Of a DNA stretch of 64,000 nt, positions 8,396-16,252 are shown piece by piece. The stretch is from Variovorax sp. CAN15. Lineage in GTDB: Bacteria; Pseudomonadota; Gammaproteobacteria; Burkholderiales; Burkholderiaceae_C. The notes under the pieces are model-generated. The model was not told the origin of the DNA and did not search any database. It worked only from the letters and a program-made list of their open reading frames with translations. The position numbers and the translations under genes are program-made. Numbering within the stretch: position 1 is the first letter of the stretch; every line of letters starts with the position of its first letter. The stretch covers positions 62,001 through 126,000 of the forward strand of contig NZ_JASMRZ010000005.1 in NCBI RefSeq assembly GCF_030462475.1, given 5' to 3'.

Positions 8396-9778
8396 TCAGC
8401 GCTCGACAGCCATGCCGGCAGTCCAGCCGCGCGTCTTGCCCGGGTTCATCAGGCCCATCGGGTCGCTGCGCTTCTTGAACTCGATCTGCTGCGTGTCGAT
8501 GGTCTTCATGCCGCCGTCCTCGATGGTCACGACGTGCGGGTTGAAGATCACGCAGCCGCCCTGCGACTCGATCTCCCGGATCACCTCGTACTGGTGCGCC
8601 TCGCCCTTCCAGCGCACCAGCAGGATGCCGAAGGTGCCGCACTCGCCATTGGCGCGCGCGAAGTCCTGGTGCTGCAGCACGTCGCCGCCGAAGATTTCGA
8701 GGTGCCGCTCGACCACCGCCGGATCGAAGGGCTGGGCGTAGGCCACCTGCAGGTAGGTCCAGCTGCGGTCGGCCTTCAGTGCCTGCAGCGTGGTGTGGTT
8801 GAAGGCGCACTCATAGGCGGGCGGCAGCCCTTCGGCGAGCAGCTCGGCCTCGGTGCCGGCCACCGAGATCGTGCCGCCCTGTGCGTCGGCGAGCGCGCGG
8901 AACTCGGCCATCGATTCGGGCGAGACCATCGCGAACACCGCGTGCCGGTCGGCGGGGAAGCGGTCGCGCATGGCGGTGTAGTAGGGCGAGAAGCGCGCCT
9001 CCACCGTCGAGAGCAGGAAGATGTCGAGCGAGGGCGCCTGCGCGGCGATGCCGAAGTCGAGCGCGCCGCGGTATGTGTCGAACAGCACCGTGCAATGCAC
9101 CCAGTCGACGGCCGGGCTCAGCGCCACTTCCACGTCGAGGATCACGCCGTTGGTGCCGTAGGCGTGGTGCACCTGCTGGATCTCGTCGCCGTGCAGTTCG
9201 ATGACGCGCGGCTCGCGCTCCACCGTCATCACGCGCGCGCGCAGCAGGTTGCCGGGGTCGCGCAGGATGCCGTGGCGGAACGAGCCGATGCCGCCGAAGC
9301 CGCCCGCGATGAAGCCGCCGATGGAGGCCACGTGCCAGGTCGAGGGCCACATGCGCAGCGCCTGCCCGGTCTCGCGCGCGGCGAGGTCGATGTCGTGCAT
9401 GCGCGCGCCGGCCTCCACGCGGATGCTGCCCTCGCGGATGTCGAGCACGCGGCACATCTGCGTCACGTCGAGCACGATGCCGCCTTCCAGCGGCACGCAC
9501 TGGCCGTAGTTGCCGGTGCCGCCCGCGCGCACCGTGAGCGGCAGCTTCCACTTCGCGGCCACGGCCGCGGCCTGGCGCACGTCGTCCTCGGTGCCGACCT
9601 TCACCACCAGGTCGGCCACGCAGCCCGCGAGCTGCGCGGTGAGGATGGGGCTGTACCAGTAGAAGTCCTTCGACAGCTGCTTGCGCTGGCCCGGCGCGGT
9701 GATCACGTTGAGGCCGCGCAGGTCCTCGCGCACGGCGTTCCAGTCGACGTTTGCAGGGGAAACGTGTTCGGAGCTCAT
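8396..9778 (-). CDS. FAD-binding oxidase (FAD_binding_4 / glycolate oxidase-like)
   Basis: A 460-residue flavoprotein of the PCMH-type FAD-binding family (GlcD, VAO relatives). The FAD domain shows the pattern PLTVRAGGTGNYGQCVPLEGG, the diphosphate-binding glycine loop, and later ASIGGFIAGGFGGIGS. It would oxidise an alcohol, hydroxy-acid or amine with FAD. The ATG at 9778 has a GGAG upstream (GACGGAGCGCCG) and removes a 43-residue extension that is only translated repeat DNA. It is third from the front of the operon after the permease, separated from it by repeat copy 2. Confidence 0.82.
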   Translation of the reverse strand: MSSEHVSPANVDWNAVREDLRGLNVITAPGQRKQLSKDFYWYSPILTAQLAGCVADLVVKVGTEDDVRQAAAVAAKWKLPLTVRAGGTGNYGQCVPLEGGIVLDVTQMCRVLDIREGSIRVEAGARMHDIDLAARETGQALRMWPSTWHVASIGGFIAGGFGGIGSFRHGILRDPGNLLRARVMTVEREPRVIELHGDEIQQVHHAYGTNGVILDVEVALSPAVDWVHCTVLFDTYRGALDFGIAAQAPSLDIFLLSTVEARFSPYYTAMRDRFPADRHAVFAMVSPESMAEFRALADAQGGTISVAGTEAELLAEGLPPAYECAFNHTTLQALKADRSWTYLQVAYAQPFDPAVVERHLEIFGGDVLQHQDFARANGECGTFGILLVRWKGEAHQYEVIREIESQGGCVIFNPHVVTIEDGGMKTIDTQQIEFKKRSDPMGLMNPGKTRGWTAGMAVER

Positions 9779-9810
9779 CGGCGCTCCGTCAAGGGGGACT
9801 CTTCGCAAGG

Positions 9811-9899
9811 GAACACCGCGGAACCGGCTTTGCCGGGCCGCAGGTGTTGCCCCCGGTAGGGGGTTGGCGAAGCGACACGAAGTGCGCGCAGCCTGGGGG
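9811..9899 (-). repeat. Intergenic hairpin repeat, copy 2 (reverse)
   Basis: An 89-bp copy in reverse orientation, from GAACACCGCGG to GCCTGGGGG, filling most of the space between the permease stop and the FAD oxidase start. Both genes run on the minus strand, so this copy lies inside the transcription unit. The forward sense begins about 8 bp after the permease stop. The CCCCCGGTAGGGGG hairpin and the long GC-rich stem are intact, so partial attenuation between upstream transporter genes and downstream enzymes is plausible. Confidence 0.85.
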
Positions 9900-9907
9900 C
9901 GAGCCAA

Positions 9908-10798
9908 CTACCTTTCACGGCGCATCTCGCTTTCGTGCCAGTGGCCCAACACCAGACGCGACAGTGCCGCGAACACGATGAAGATCACGATGCCCAGCAA
10001 GGACACCAGCAGCAGCGCCGCGAACATCATCGGAATCTCGGTGCGGAAGCTCGATTCGAGGATGCGCGAGGCCAGCCCCGTTTCCTTGCCCGCCGTGCCG
10101 GCCGTGAACTCGGCCACCACCGCGCCGATCAGGCTCAGCCCGCCCGCGATCTTCAGGCCCGCCATGAAGTAGGGCAGCGCGCTGGGCGCCAGCAGGTAGC
10201 GGAAGGTCTGCCAGGGCGAGGCCTTGTAGAGCTGGAACAGGTCGCGCAGGTTGCTGTCGGCGCTCTTCAGGCCGATGACTGTGTTCGACAGGATCGGGAA
10301 GAAGGCCACGATCCATGCGCACAGCAGCAGGGCCGCCGTGGTGCTCGACACGTAGATCAGGATCAGCGGCGCGATCGCGATGATCGGCGTCACCTGCAGG
10401 ATCACGGCGATGGGGAACAGGCCGATCTCCACCCATTTGAACAGCGCGAAGGCGATCGCCAGCAGCACGCCGCCCACGATGGCCGCGACCAGCGCCAGCA
10501 GCGTGAGCTTCACCGTGAACCACAGCGCGCTCGACAGTGAATCCCAGTTGTCGAACAGCGTGCGGATGATGAGCGAGGGCGCGGGCAGGATGTAGTGCGG
10601 GATGTTGTTGGCGCGAACCGTCCATTCCCACGCCAGCAGCAGCAGCGCGACGATGGCCGCGGGCACCACGATGCGCAGCAACGACTCGCGCCGGCGCAGA
10701 CGGTCTTCGTGCGCGCGCAGCGAAGCCTCGGAGGGCGCGGCGCCGGCATCCGCGAGAGGGCCGGCTGCGTTGGTCTCAGTGATCGATGTCGACGCCAT
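9908..10798 (-). CDS. ABC transporter permease (SsuC/TauC type)
   Basis: A 296-residue inner-membrane permease with about six transmembrane segments; the first is VVPAAIVALLLLAWEW. The EAA-like cytoplasmic loop is near DLFQLYKASPWQTFRYLLAPSALPYF (shown in part: ASPWQTFRYLLAPSALP), as in NMT1-type importers. I chose ATG 10798 because GGAG lies 6-7 bases upstream; an ATG at 10810 is possible (300 residues). The start lies inside the end of the ATPase gene, giving tight coupling. It works with the 10776 ATPase and the 7184 binding protein. Confidence 0.87.
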   Translation of the reverse strand: MASTSITETNAAGPLADAGAAPSEASLRAHEDRLRRRESLLRIVVPAAIVALLLLAWEWTVRANNIPHYILPAPSLIIRTLFDNWDSLSSALWFTVKLTLLALVAAIVGGVLLAIAFALFKWVEIGLFPIAVILQVTPIIAIAPLILIYVSSTTAALLLCAWIVAFFPILSNTVIGLKSADSNLRDLFQLYKASPWQTFRYLLAPSALPYFMAGLKIAGGLSLIGAVVAEFTAGTAGKETGLASRILESSFRTEIPMMFAALLLVSLLGIVIFIVFAALSRLVLGHWHESEMRRER

Positions 10799-11585
10799 GC
10801 AGGGCTCCATGCAGCGATTGCGACACCGCGGTGCAGTGTGCGTTGTAGCGGGTCGAGGTGCGGAAGTCTTCGCCGCGCGGATAGGGCTCGTCGATGCGGA
10901 TCTCGTCGATCACGCGGCCGGGCCGCGCCGCCATCACCACGATGCGGTTCGACAGATACACCGACTCGTACACGCTGTGCGTGACGAACACCACCGAGAA
11001 GCGGTGCTCGCGCCAGATGGCCAGCAGGTCGTTGTTGAGCTTGATGCGCGTCATCTCGTCGAGCGCGGCGAAGGGCTCGTCCATCAGCAGCAGGCGCGGG
11101 TGCGTGACCAGCGCGCGGGCGATCGACACGCGCATCTTCATGCCGCCCGAGAGCTCGCGCGGATACACGTCGGCGAAGCGCGAGAGGCCGACCATCTCCA
11201 GCGCCTGCTTCACCACCGGCGCGGCGGCGTCGCGGCTGGTGCCGGCGAGCTTGAGCGGCAGCCAGACGTTGTCGAACACCTTGGCCCAGGGCATGAGCGT
11301 GGGTTCCTGGAACACGAAGCCCAGGTCGCGGTCGGTCTTGCCGTTCTTGTGGGTGGCGGCACTGCTCCAGTGCATGTCGCCCGAACTCAGGCGCGTGAGC
11401 CCCGCGATGAGGCGCAGCGCGGTGCTCTTGCCGCAGCCCGAGGGGCCGAGGAAGCTGATGAAGTCGTGCTCGCCGATGTCCAGCGTCATGCCCTGCAGCG
11501 CGAGCGTGCCGTTGGCGAAGCGCTTGCTGACGTTGCGCAGGCTGACCAGCGGCGCGCCGGCAGCGGTGGTGGCGTCGGCGCTCAT
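10776..11585 (-). CDS. ABC transporter ATP-binding protein (SsuB/TauB type)
   Basis: A 269-residue ATPase. Walker A GPSGCGKST, Q-loop FVFQEPTLMPW, signature LSGGMKMRVSIARAL, Walker B LLLMDEPFAALDE and the switch His in VTHSVYE are all present. It energises uptake by the adjacent permease. Its ATG overlaps the creatininase-like gene stop by four bases, so amidohydrolase and transporter are co-translated. This strongly links the imported compound to the amidohydrolase substrate. Confidence 0.93.
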   Translation of the reverse strand: MSADATTAAGAPLVSLRNVSKRFANGTLALQGMTLDIGEHDFISFLGPSGCGKSTALRLIAGLTRLSSGDMHWSSAATHKNGKTDRDLGFVFQEPTLMPWAKVFDNVWLPLKLAGTSRDAAAPVVKQALEMVGLSRFADVYPRELSGGMKMRVSIARALVTHPRLLLMDEPFAALDEMTRIKLNNDLLAIWREHRFSVVFVTHSVYESVYLSNRIVVMAARPGRVIDEIRIDEPYPRGEDFRTSTRYNAHCTAVSQSLHGALHGVDIDH

Positions 11586-12403
11586 TTCCAGGCGGGCTGG
11601 TTGGCCAGGCGCGAGAGCGGGAAGCGGTCGACCTCCTGCAGCAGTTCGACGAAGCGGCGGCCCACGTGGTCGAGCACGGCCGCGCCTTTCTCGGCGGTGG
11701 CGCGCGTGGCGTCGCCGGCGGCGCCTGCCGGGTTGATGTCGTGCATCTGCCAGCCGAGCTTGCCGCTGGGCGTGATCGAGAGGAATTTGTTCTCGGCGGC
11801 CAGCTGCTCGGTCATGGAGCTGAAGTTGCGGAACTGGTCGCGGCGCACGTAGTCGGGCGTGAGGTGCAGCATCACCGAGCTCTCGAGATCGCCGGCGTGG
11901 ATGCCGTGCTTGCCTTCATGCGCGGTGAACAGGCCCTCCGGCAGGCCCAGCGTGTACCAGTTGGCGGCCACGACCATCATGCCGTGCTCCTCGCGCAGGT
12001 CGCGCGCGACGATGTCCATCACGCTCATCTGGCCGCCGTGGCTGTTGTAGAGCACCAGCTTGCGCACGCCGGCTTTGGCGACGCAGGCGCCGATGTCCTT
12101 CCACATCGAGATCAGCGTGTTTGCCGACACGGTGAGCGTGCCGGGGTAGCGCGAATGCTCGTTGCTCTTGCCGTAGGGCACGGTGGGCAGGAACAGCGCC
12201 GGCAGGTCGTCGGGCAGGTGCGGCAGCGTGGCGCGCACCATGCCGTCGATGGTGGCGGTGTCGGTCGACATCGGCAGATGCGGGCCGTGCTGCTCGGTGG
12301 CGCCCACCGGCAGCACGGCGATGAGCCGTTCGCGGTCGAGGCGGGAGAACTCTTCGCTGGTCAGGTCGGACCAGAAGCGGCTGCGCAGGGGCGGCGGATT
12401 CAT
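11582..12403 (-). CDS. Creatininase-family amidohydrolase
   Basis: A 273-residue member of the creatininase family (creatininase, FAPy deformylase, MftE relatives), metal-dependent hydrolases of cyclic amides or formamides. Metal-ligand motifs are visible: GATEQHGPHLPMSTD, YNSHGGQ, and HAGDLESSVML. Real creatininase cannot be distinguished from other members by eye. First gene of the operon; the 161-bp upstream region holds a RutR-like palindrome. Together with the importer and flavoproteins it points to use of a nitrogen-containing small molecule, possibly a heterocycle. The specific substrate is inference. Confidence 0.85.
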   Translation of the reverse strand: MNPPPLRSRFWSDLTSEEFSRLDRERLIAVLPVGATEQHGPHLPMSTDTATIDGMVRATLPHLPDDLPALFLPTVPYGKSNEHSRYPGTLTVSANTLISMWKDIGACVAKAGVRKLVLYNSHGGQMSVMDIVARDLREEHGMMVVAANWYTLGLPEGLFTAHEGKHGIHAGDLESSVMLHLTPDYVRRDQFRNFSSMTEQLAAENKFLSITPSGKLGWQMHDINPAGAAGDATRATAEKGAAVLDHVGRRFVELLQEVDRFPLSRLANQPAWK

Positions 12404-12445
12404 CGTGGGTGTACCTCGTGGCGCCGGGCGTGGCGGTGGCTTAAA

Positions 12446-12461
12446 TTATCCATACGGTCAA
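12446..12461 (-). promoter_or_regulatory. RutR-like operator upstream of the creatininase operon
   Basis: On the minus strand the 16-mer reads TTGACCGTATGGATAA. Compared with the RutR consensus I recall (TTGACCA-N2-TGGTCAA), 11 of 14 defined positions agree. It lies 43-58 bp before the ATG at 12403 and contains a -10-like GATAAT at its downstream edge, a placement suited to repression. A second small palindrome, TATCC-GT-GGATA, is at 12473-12484. The operon's last gene encodes a RutR-like TetR protein. Confidence 0.5.
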
Positions 12462-12564
12462 AAAAGATGGGCTATCCGTGGATACCCGACGAATTTCGCC
12501 ATGCAAGTGGCGTGCCATCAAATTTGCCCAATTGGTATGAAATAGCCGTCGCGCGAGCGCCGGC

Positions 12565-14190
12565 TCAGCGCCGCACGATGTAGCGCGTGATGACCGGCGA
12601 CGACTCGCCGATGTGGAAAGCGAGCCGCCGTTCGCGCAGCGCCATGTCGCTGGCCGTCGCGCGGTTGAAGCGGCGCAGGTGGTCGGTCCAGGTCTCGTCG
12701 ACGATCTGTTCCACGTAGCGCTCGGGCTGCGCGATGTCGTGCAGCAGCTCCCAGCCGATGGCGCCCTGGCTCAGGCGCGCGCGGCGCGTCTGCTGCATCA
12801 CGAGGTGAAAGGCGGCGGCGCGCGACGGCTCGATGAGGTATTCGACGGTGATCACCACGCGGCCGTTTTCCTCCGGTGCCTGCGTCGGCGGACCGACGGC
12901 CCAGCCGGCCTGCGCGGGGCTGGTGTCGTCCTCGCCGCTCAGGTCGGTCACCCAGCGCAGCGCCGCGAGCATCAGCAGCGTGCCGCTGACGGCCGCCACG
13001 CACAGGCTCTCGACCAGCGAGGTGACGGTGGCCACCTGCCCCCAGATGGCCGCGCCGATCGCGCTCGCGCCCATGATCGCCATCTGGTACATCGACATGC
13101 CGCGCGCGCGCACCCAGTCGGGCAGCGCGAGCTGGGCCGACACCGAGAGCGAGTTGGCCACCGTGATCCACGCCATGCCGCCGAAGAACATCGCCGGCAC
13201 CGCGATCCACGCATTGGGCGCGAAGGCCATCACCGCCGTGGCGCCCGACTGCAGCAGCGTGCCGCGCAGCACCAGCTGGTCGCGCCCCATCGCCTGGCGC
13301 AGCCGCGGCAGGAACAGCACCGCGACGATCGCGCCCGCGCCCATGGCCGCCAGCAGCAGCGTGAAGGTGCCCGCGCCGCCGCCCTGGAGGTTGCGCGCCA
13401 GCAGGGGCAGCAGCGCCAGCAGCGCGGTCGAGTGGAAGAAGAAGATCGAGATGCGCGTGAGCACCGCGCGCATGCGCTGCGACTGCCGCACGAACTGCAC
13501 GCCCACGCGCATTGCGCTGATGAGCTTCTCGCGGCCCAGCGGGTTGGGCGTGTGCTCGCGCCGCCAGCGCAGCACCACGAAGCCCGAGGCCACCGACAGC
13601 ACCGCGTTCAGCGCGAACACCCAGATGCTGCCCGCGCTCGCGATCAGCATGCCGGCGGTGAGCGGGCCCACGATGCGCGACGCGTTCATCGCGATGCCGT
13701 TCAGGCCCAGCGCTGCCGGCAGCTGCGTGCGCGGCACCAGCTCGGGCACGATGGCCGCGAATACCGGCCAGCGCAGTGCCAGCCCGATGCCGTTGGCGAA
13801 AGTCAGCGCCAGCAGCAGCGGCGCGGTCATGAGGTCGAGCGCCAACGCGGCGCACAGCACGATGGCGGTGCCGGCCAGCCAGAACTGCGTGGCCACCAGC
13901 CAGCGCCGGCGGTCGAGGATGTCGGCCAGCGCGCCGCTGGGCAGGCCCAGAAGGAACACCGGCAGCGTGGAGGCCGACTGCACCAGCGCCACCCAGATCG
14001 GCGAAGAAGTGAGCGTGGTCATCATCCACGCGGCGGCCACATCGTTCATCCACATGCAGATGTTGGCGACGAGCCATGTGCTCCACAGCATGCGGAACAC
14101 GGGGAGCTGAAGGGGCACGAGCGCCGCGAACTTCGTCGGCTGCGGCCTCGCTGGCGGGATGGGTGTCTCTTCGGGGGATATGGGCGGCAT
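12565..14190 (-). CDS. MFS transporter, MFS_3 (EntS-like) family with cytoplasmic C-terminal domain
   Basis: A 541-residue protein. About 12 hydrophobic segments span residues 25-410, beginning PVFRMLWSTWLVANICMWMND, the usual start of the MFS_3 / transmembrane secretion effector family that includes the enterobactin exporter EntS. The roughly 100 C-terminal residues (VVITVEYLIEP...RARLSQGAIGWELL...FHIGESSPVITRY) form the soluble alpha/beta domain common in these longer versions. Probably exports a small molecule. It stands alone: stop 161 bp before the creatininase start and its own start after repeat copy 3. Confidence 0.85.
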   Translation of the reverse strand: MPPISPEETPIPPARPQPTKFAALVPLQLPVFRMLWSTWLVANICMWMNDVAAAWMMTTLTSSPIWVALVQSASTLPVFLLGLPSGALADILDRRRWLVATQFWLAGTAIVLCAALALDLMTAPLLLALTFANGIGLALRWPVFAAIVPELVPRTQLPAALGLNGIAMNASRIVGPLTAGMLIASAGSIWVFALNAVLSVASGFVVLRWRREHTPNPLGREKLISAMRVGVQFVRQSQRMRAVLTRISIFFFHSTALLALLPLLARNLQGGGAGTFTLLLAAMGAGAIVAVLFLPRLRQAMGRDQLVLRGTLLQSGATAVMAFAPNAWIAVPAMFFGGMAWITVANSLSVSAQLALPDWVRARGMSMYQMAIMGASAIGAAIWGQVATVTSLVESLCVAAVSGTLLMLAALRWVTDLSGEDDTSPAQAGWAVGPPTQAPEENGRVVITVEYLIEPSRAAAFHLVMQQTRRARLSQGAIGWELLHDIAQPERYVEQIVDETWTDHLRRFNRATASDMALRERRLAFHIGESSPVITRYIVRR

Positions 14191-14243
14191 GTGGCGCTAT
14201 TTTGGCCCCGGCGCCAGCAGGTCCCGCGATCCTGTCATCGCGC

Positions 14244-14334
14244 GAACACCGAGGAACCGGCTTCGCCGGGCCTCGGGTGTTGCCCCCTGCAAGGGGGAAG
14301 GCGTGCGCGACACGAAGTGCGCGAAGCCTGGGGG
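14244..14334 (-). repeat. Intergenic hairpin repeat, copy 3 (reverse)
   Basis: A 91-bp reverse copy from GAACACCGAGG to GCCTGGGGG between the amino-acid permease stop (14340) and the MFS start (14190), both on the minus strand. It keeps the CCCCCTGCAAGGGGG hairpin and CCGGCTTCGCCGG stem. The outer stem has a substitution (GAGG for GCGG) matched by a change on the other arm (CCTCGGGTGT), so pairing is conserved by compensation. Confidence 0.85.
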
Positions 14335-14339
14335 TGTGC

Positions 14340-15110
14340 CTACGTCCTTTCGCTGCGGGCCAGGCGGTGTTCGAGGCGGCGCAGCAGGGTGGTGAGGATC
14401 AGCGTCATGACCCAGTAGATGACCGAGATCGCGAGGTACGGCTCCCAGTAGCGCGCATAGGCGCCGGCCACGGTGCGCGCGGCATACGCCAGCTCGGCCA
14501 GGCCGATGGCGGAGACGAGGGATGTGTCCTTCAGCAGCGCGATCGCGTTGTTGCCCAGCGGCGGCAGCATGCGGCGGAAGGCCTGCGGCAGCACCACGTA
14601 GCGCATCACCTGCGCGGGCGAGAAGCCCAGCGAACGGCCCGCGTCGAACTGGCCGCGCGAGATCGACTGGATGCCCGCGCGGAAAACTTCCGAGATGTAG
14701 GCCGCCGAGTTGAGCGTGAGCGCCACCACGCCCGAGATGAGTGCGCCGTGCTCCTGCTTGAGCGTGCGCGCCAGTTCGCCGTCGATCAGGATGCCCGAGG
14801 TCGGGTGGATGAACACCGGCATCACCGCGAAGTGGATCAAGAGGATCTGCACGAACAGCGGCGTACCCCGGAAGAAGCTCACGTACACCGTGGCCGGCCA
14901 GCGCAGGAAGAAGCGTGCCACCCAGGTCCATGGCGCGTGGCGCGGGTGCGCCAGCCGCGCGAGCGCGAGGCACAGGCCCCAGCTCGCGCCCAGCAGCACG
15001 CAGACCACCGTCATGCGCAGCGTCATCCATGCGCCCTGCCAGAACAGGTCCTTGTACTCAACGAGGATGTCCCATCGGAACCATCCAAACAGCAGGATCG
15101 GTTGTTCCAT
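14340..15110 (-). CDS. Amino acid ABC transporter permease (HisM/GlnP family)
   Basis: A 256-residue polar-amino-acid permease with about five membrane segments. The family loop is clear: YVSFFRGTPLFVQILL, AAYISEVFRAGIQSI, and the EAA motif DAGRSLGFSPAQVMRYVVLPQAFRRMLPP (shown in part: GRSLGFSPAQVMRYVVLPQA). It pairs with the binding protein upstream on the same strand. No ATP-binding gene and no second permease is adjacent, so it must form a homodimer and borrow an ATPase. The Shine-Dalgarno GGGGGAG before its ATG lies at the edge of repeat copy 4. Confidence 0.9.
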   Translation of the reverse strand: MEQPILLFGWFRWDILVEYKDLFWQGAWMTLRMTVVCVLLGASWGLCLALARLAHPRHAPWTWVARFFLRWPATVYVSFFRGTPLFVQILLIHFAVMPVFIHPTSGILIDGELARTLKQEHGALISGVVALTLNSAAYISEVFRAGIQSISRGQFDAGRSLGFSPAQVMRYVVLPQAFRRMLPPLGNNAIALLKDTSLVSAIGLAELAYAARTVAGAYARYWEPYLAISVIYWVMTLILTTLLRRLEHRLARSERT

Positions 15111-15120
15111 CTATTGCTCT

Positions 15121-15213
15121 CCCCCAGGCTGCGCGCACTTCGTGTCGCTTCTCCAACCCCCTGCCGGGGGCAATACCAGCGGCCCGGCTGAGCCGGCTCC
15201 GCGGTATTCCTGG
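15121..15213 (+). repeat. Intergenic hairpin repeat, copy 4 (forward)
   Basis: A 93-bp forward copy, CCCCCAGGCTGCGC to GGTATTCCTGG, between the binding-protein stop (15230) and the permease start (15110). Relative to this minus-strand operon it is inverted, so transcripts read ...GCCTGGGGGAGAGCAATAG before the permease ATG. The G-rich end therefore doubles as ribosome binding site. Stem substitutions are again paired: AATACC with GGTATT. Confidence 0.85.
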
Positions 15214-15229
15214 CCTATGCCGTGCAGGT

Positions 15230-15994
15230 TCATCGGACGTTCGGGTCCTTGTTGAACCACTTCTTGTAGATCGTCACGTAGCTGCCGTCGGCGCGGATGG
15301 CGGCGAGGCCGGCCGTGAGCTTGTCCAGAAGCGGCTTGTCGCCCTTCTTCACGACGATGCCGAAGCCTTCTTCGGGAAAGGACTTGTCGTCCAGCGTCTT
15401 CAGATCGGGGTTCTGCGCCACGCGATAGGCGATCACGCCGTTGTCGCCCATGGCGGCATCGACGCCGCCGCCGGCCAGCTCGGAAATGATGAGCGGCGTG
15501 CTCTCGAAGCGCCGGATGTCCGGGTTGGTCTTGCCGAACTCGCGCGAGGCGATGTCGTCGGCGGTGGAGGCGCTGACCACGGCGATCTTCTTGCCGGCCA
15601 GGTCCTTCAGCGATGCGACCTTGCTGTTCTTCGGCAGCGCGATCAGCTGGCGGGCCGCGAAGTACGGCGGGGTGAAGTCGTAGCTCTGCTTGCGCTTCTC
15701 GTTGATGGTGACGCCCGAGATCACGAGGTCGACGTCGCCGTTGTTCAGCGCGCCGAAGATGCCGGTGAAGGGTGTGTTGACGACCTTGATCTTCAGGCCT
15801 TGCTGCCTGGCGATGGCGTTGATGATGTCGATGTCGAAGCCGACGATCTGCTTGTCCTTGTTCTCGAAGGCGAAGGGCGCGTAGGTGGCGCTGGAAGCCA
15901 CGATCAGCTCGCGGTTCTGGGCCTGGACACCCAGCGAGAAGGCTGCGCTGGCGGAAAGAAGAACGAGCGACAGGGCGCGCCGGATGCGGTTCAT
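15230..15994 (-). CDS. Amino acid ABC transporter substrate-binding protein
   Basis: A 254-residue periplasmic binding protein of the SBP_bac_3 family. Signal peptide MNRIRRALSLVLLSASAAFS with cleavage after VQAQ; mature start ELIVASSATYAPFAFENK. The signature GFDIDIINAIARQQG follows. Residues around GDVDLVISGVTINEKRKQSYDF (shown in part: ISGVTINEKRKQSYDF) suggest a basic or polar amino acid ligand. ATG 15994 has GGAGATA upstream. It begins the operon with the permease and is divergent from the GTPase cassette across a 258-bp gap. Confidence 0.9.
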   Translation of the reverse strand: MNRIRRALSLVLLSASAAFSLGVQAQNRELIVASSATYAPFAFENKDKQIVGFDIDIINAIARQQGLKIKVVNTPFTGIFGALNNGDVDLVISGVTINEKRKQSYDFTPPYFAARQLIALPKNSKVASLKDLAGKKIAVVSASTADDIASREFGKTNPDIRRFESTPLIISELAGGGVDAAMGDNGVIAYRVAQNPDLKTLDDKSFPEEGFGIVVKKGDKPLLDKLTAGLAAIRADGSYVTIYKKWFNKDPNVR

Positions 15995-16252
15995 GGAGTA
16001 TCTCCGGGGGAAATGGCGGACATGGCCGCCCAAGAAGGGCAAAGGTGCGGGATTTTAGGCTCCGGCCGCGGGGCGCCTGCCGCGCCGCAGCCGGCATGGG
16101 TGTGGCGTCGAGACCCTCCCGGTTAACAAATGATGTGGATTTCTTCTCGATGCCTGCCCCAATTTCAGGCGTCGGACCGATTTGGAATACGCAAATAGTT
16201 AACAAGACTAACAATGGCGAACATTTGAAAACAAGCAATCAGGGAAGAAGGT
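15995..16252. promoter_or_regulatory. Divergent intergenic region, AT-rich on its right side
   Basis: A 258-bp spacer between divergent genes. The half from about 16115 to 16250 is markedly AT-richer than the surroundings and carries GTTAAC at two places (near 16122 and 16197) and ACAAGACTAACAATGGCGAAC. It likely holds promoters for both the amino-acid transporter and the GTPase cassette. No confident -35/-10 pair was identified. Confidence 0.4.

Noticed and set aside
9779-9907. Apparent 43-residue N-terminal extension of the FAD oxidase
   Set aside because: It is translated repeat DNA; similar peptides (RFANPLPGA-like) appear at other copies and would mislead homology searches.
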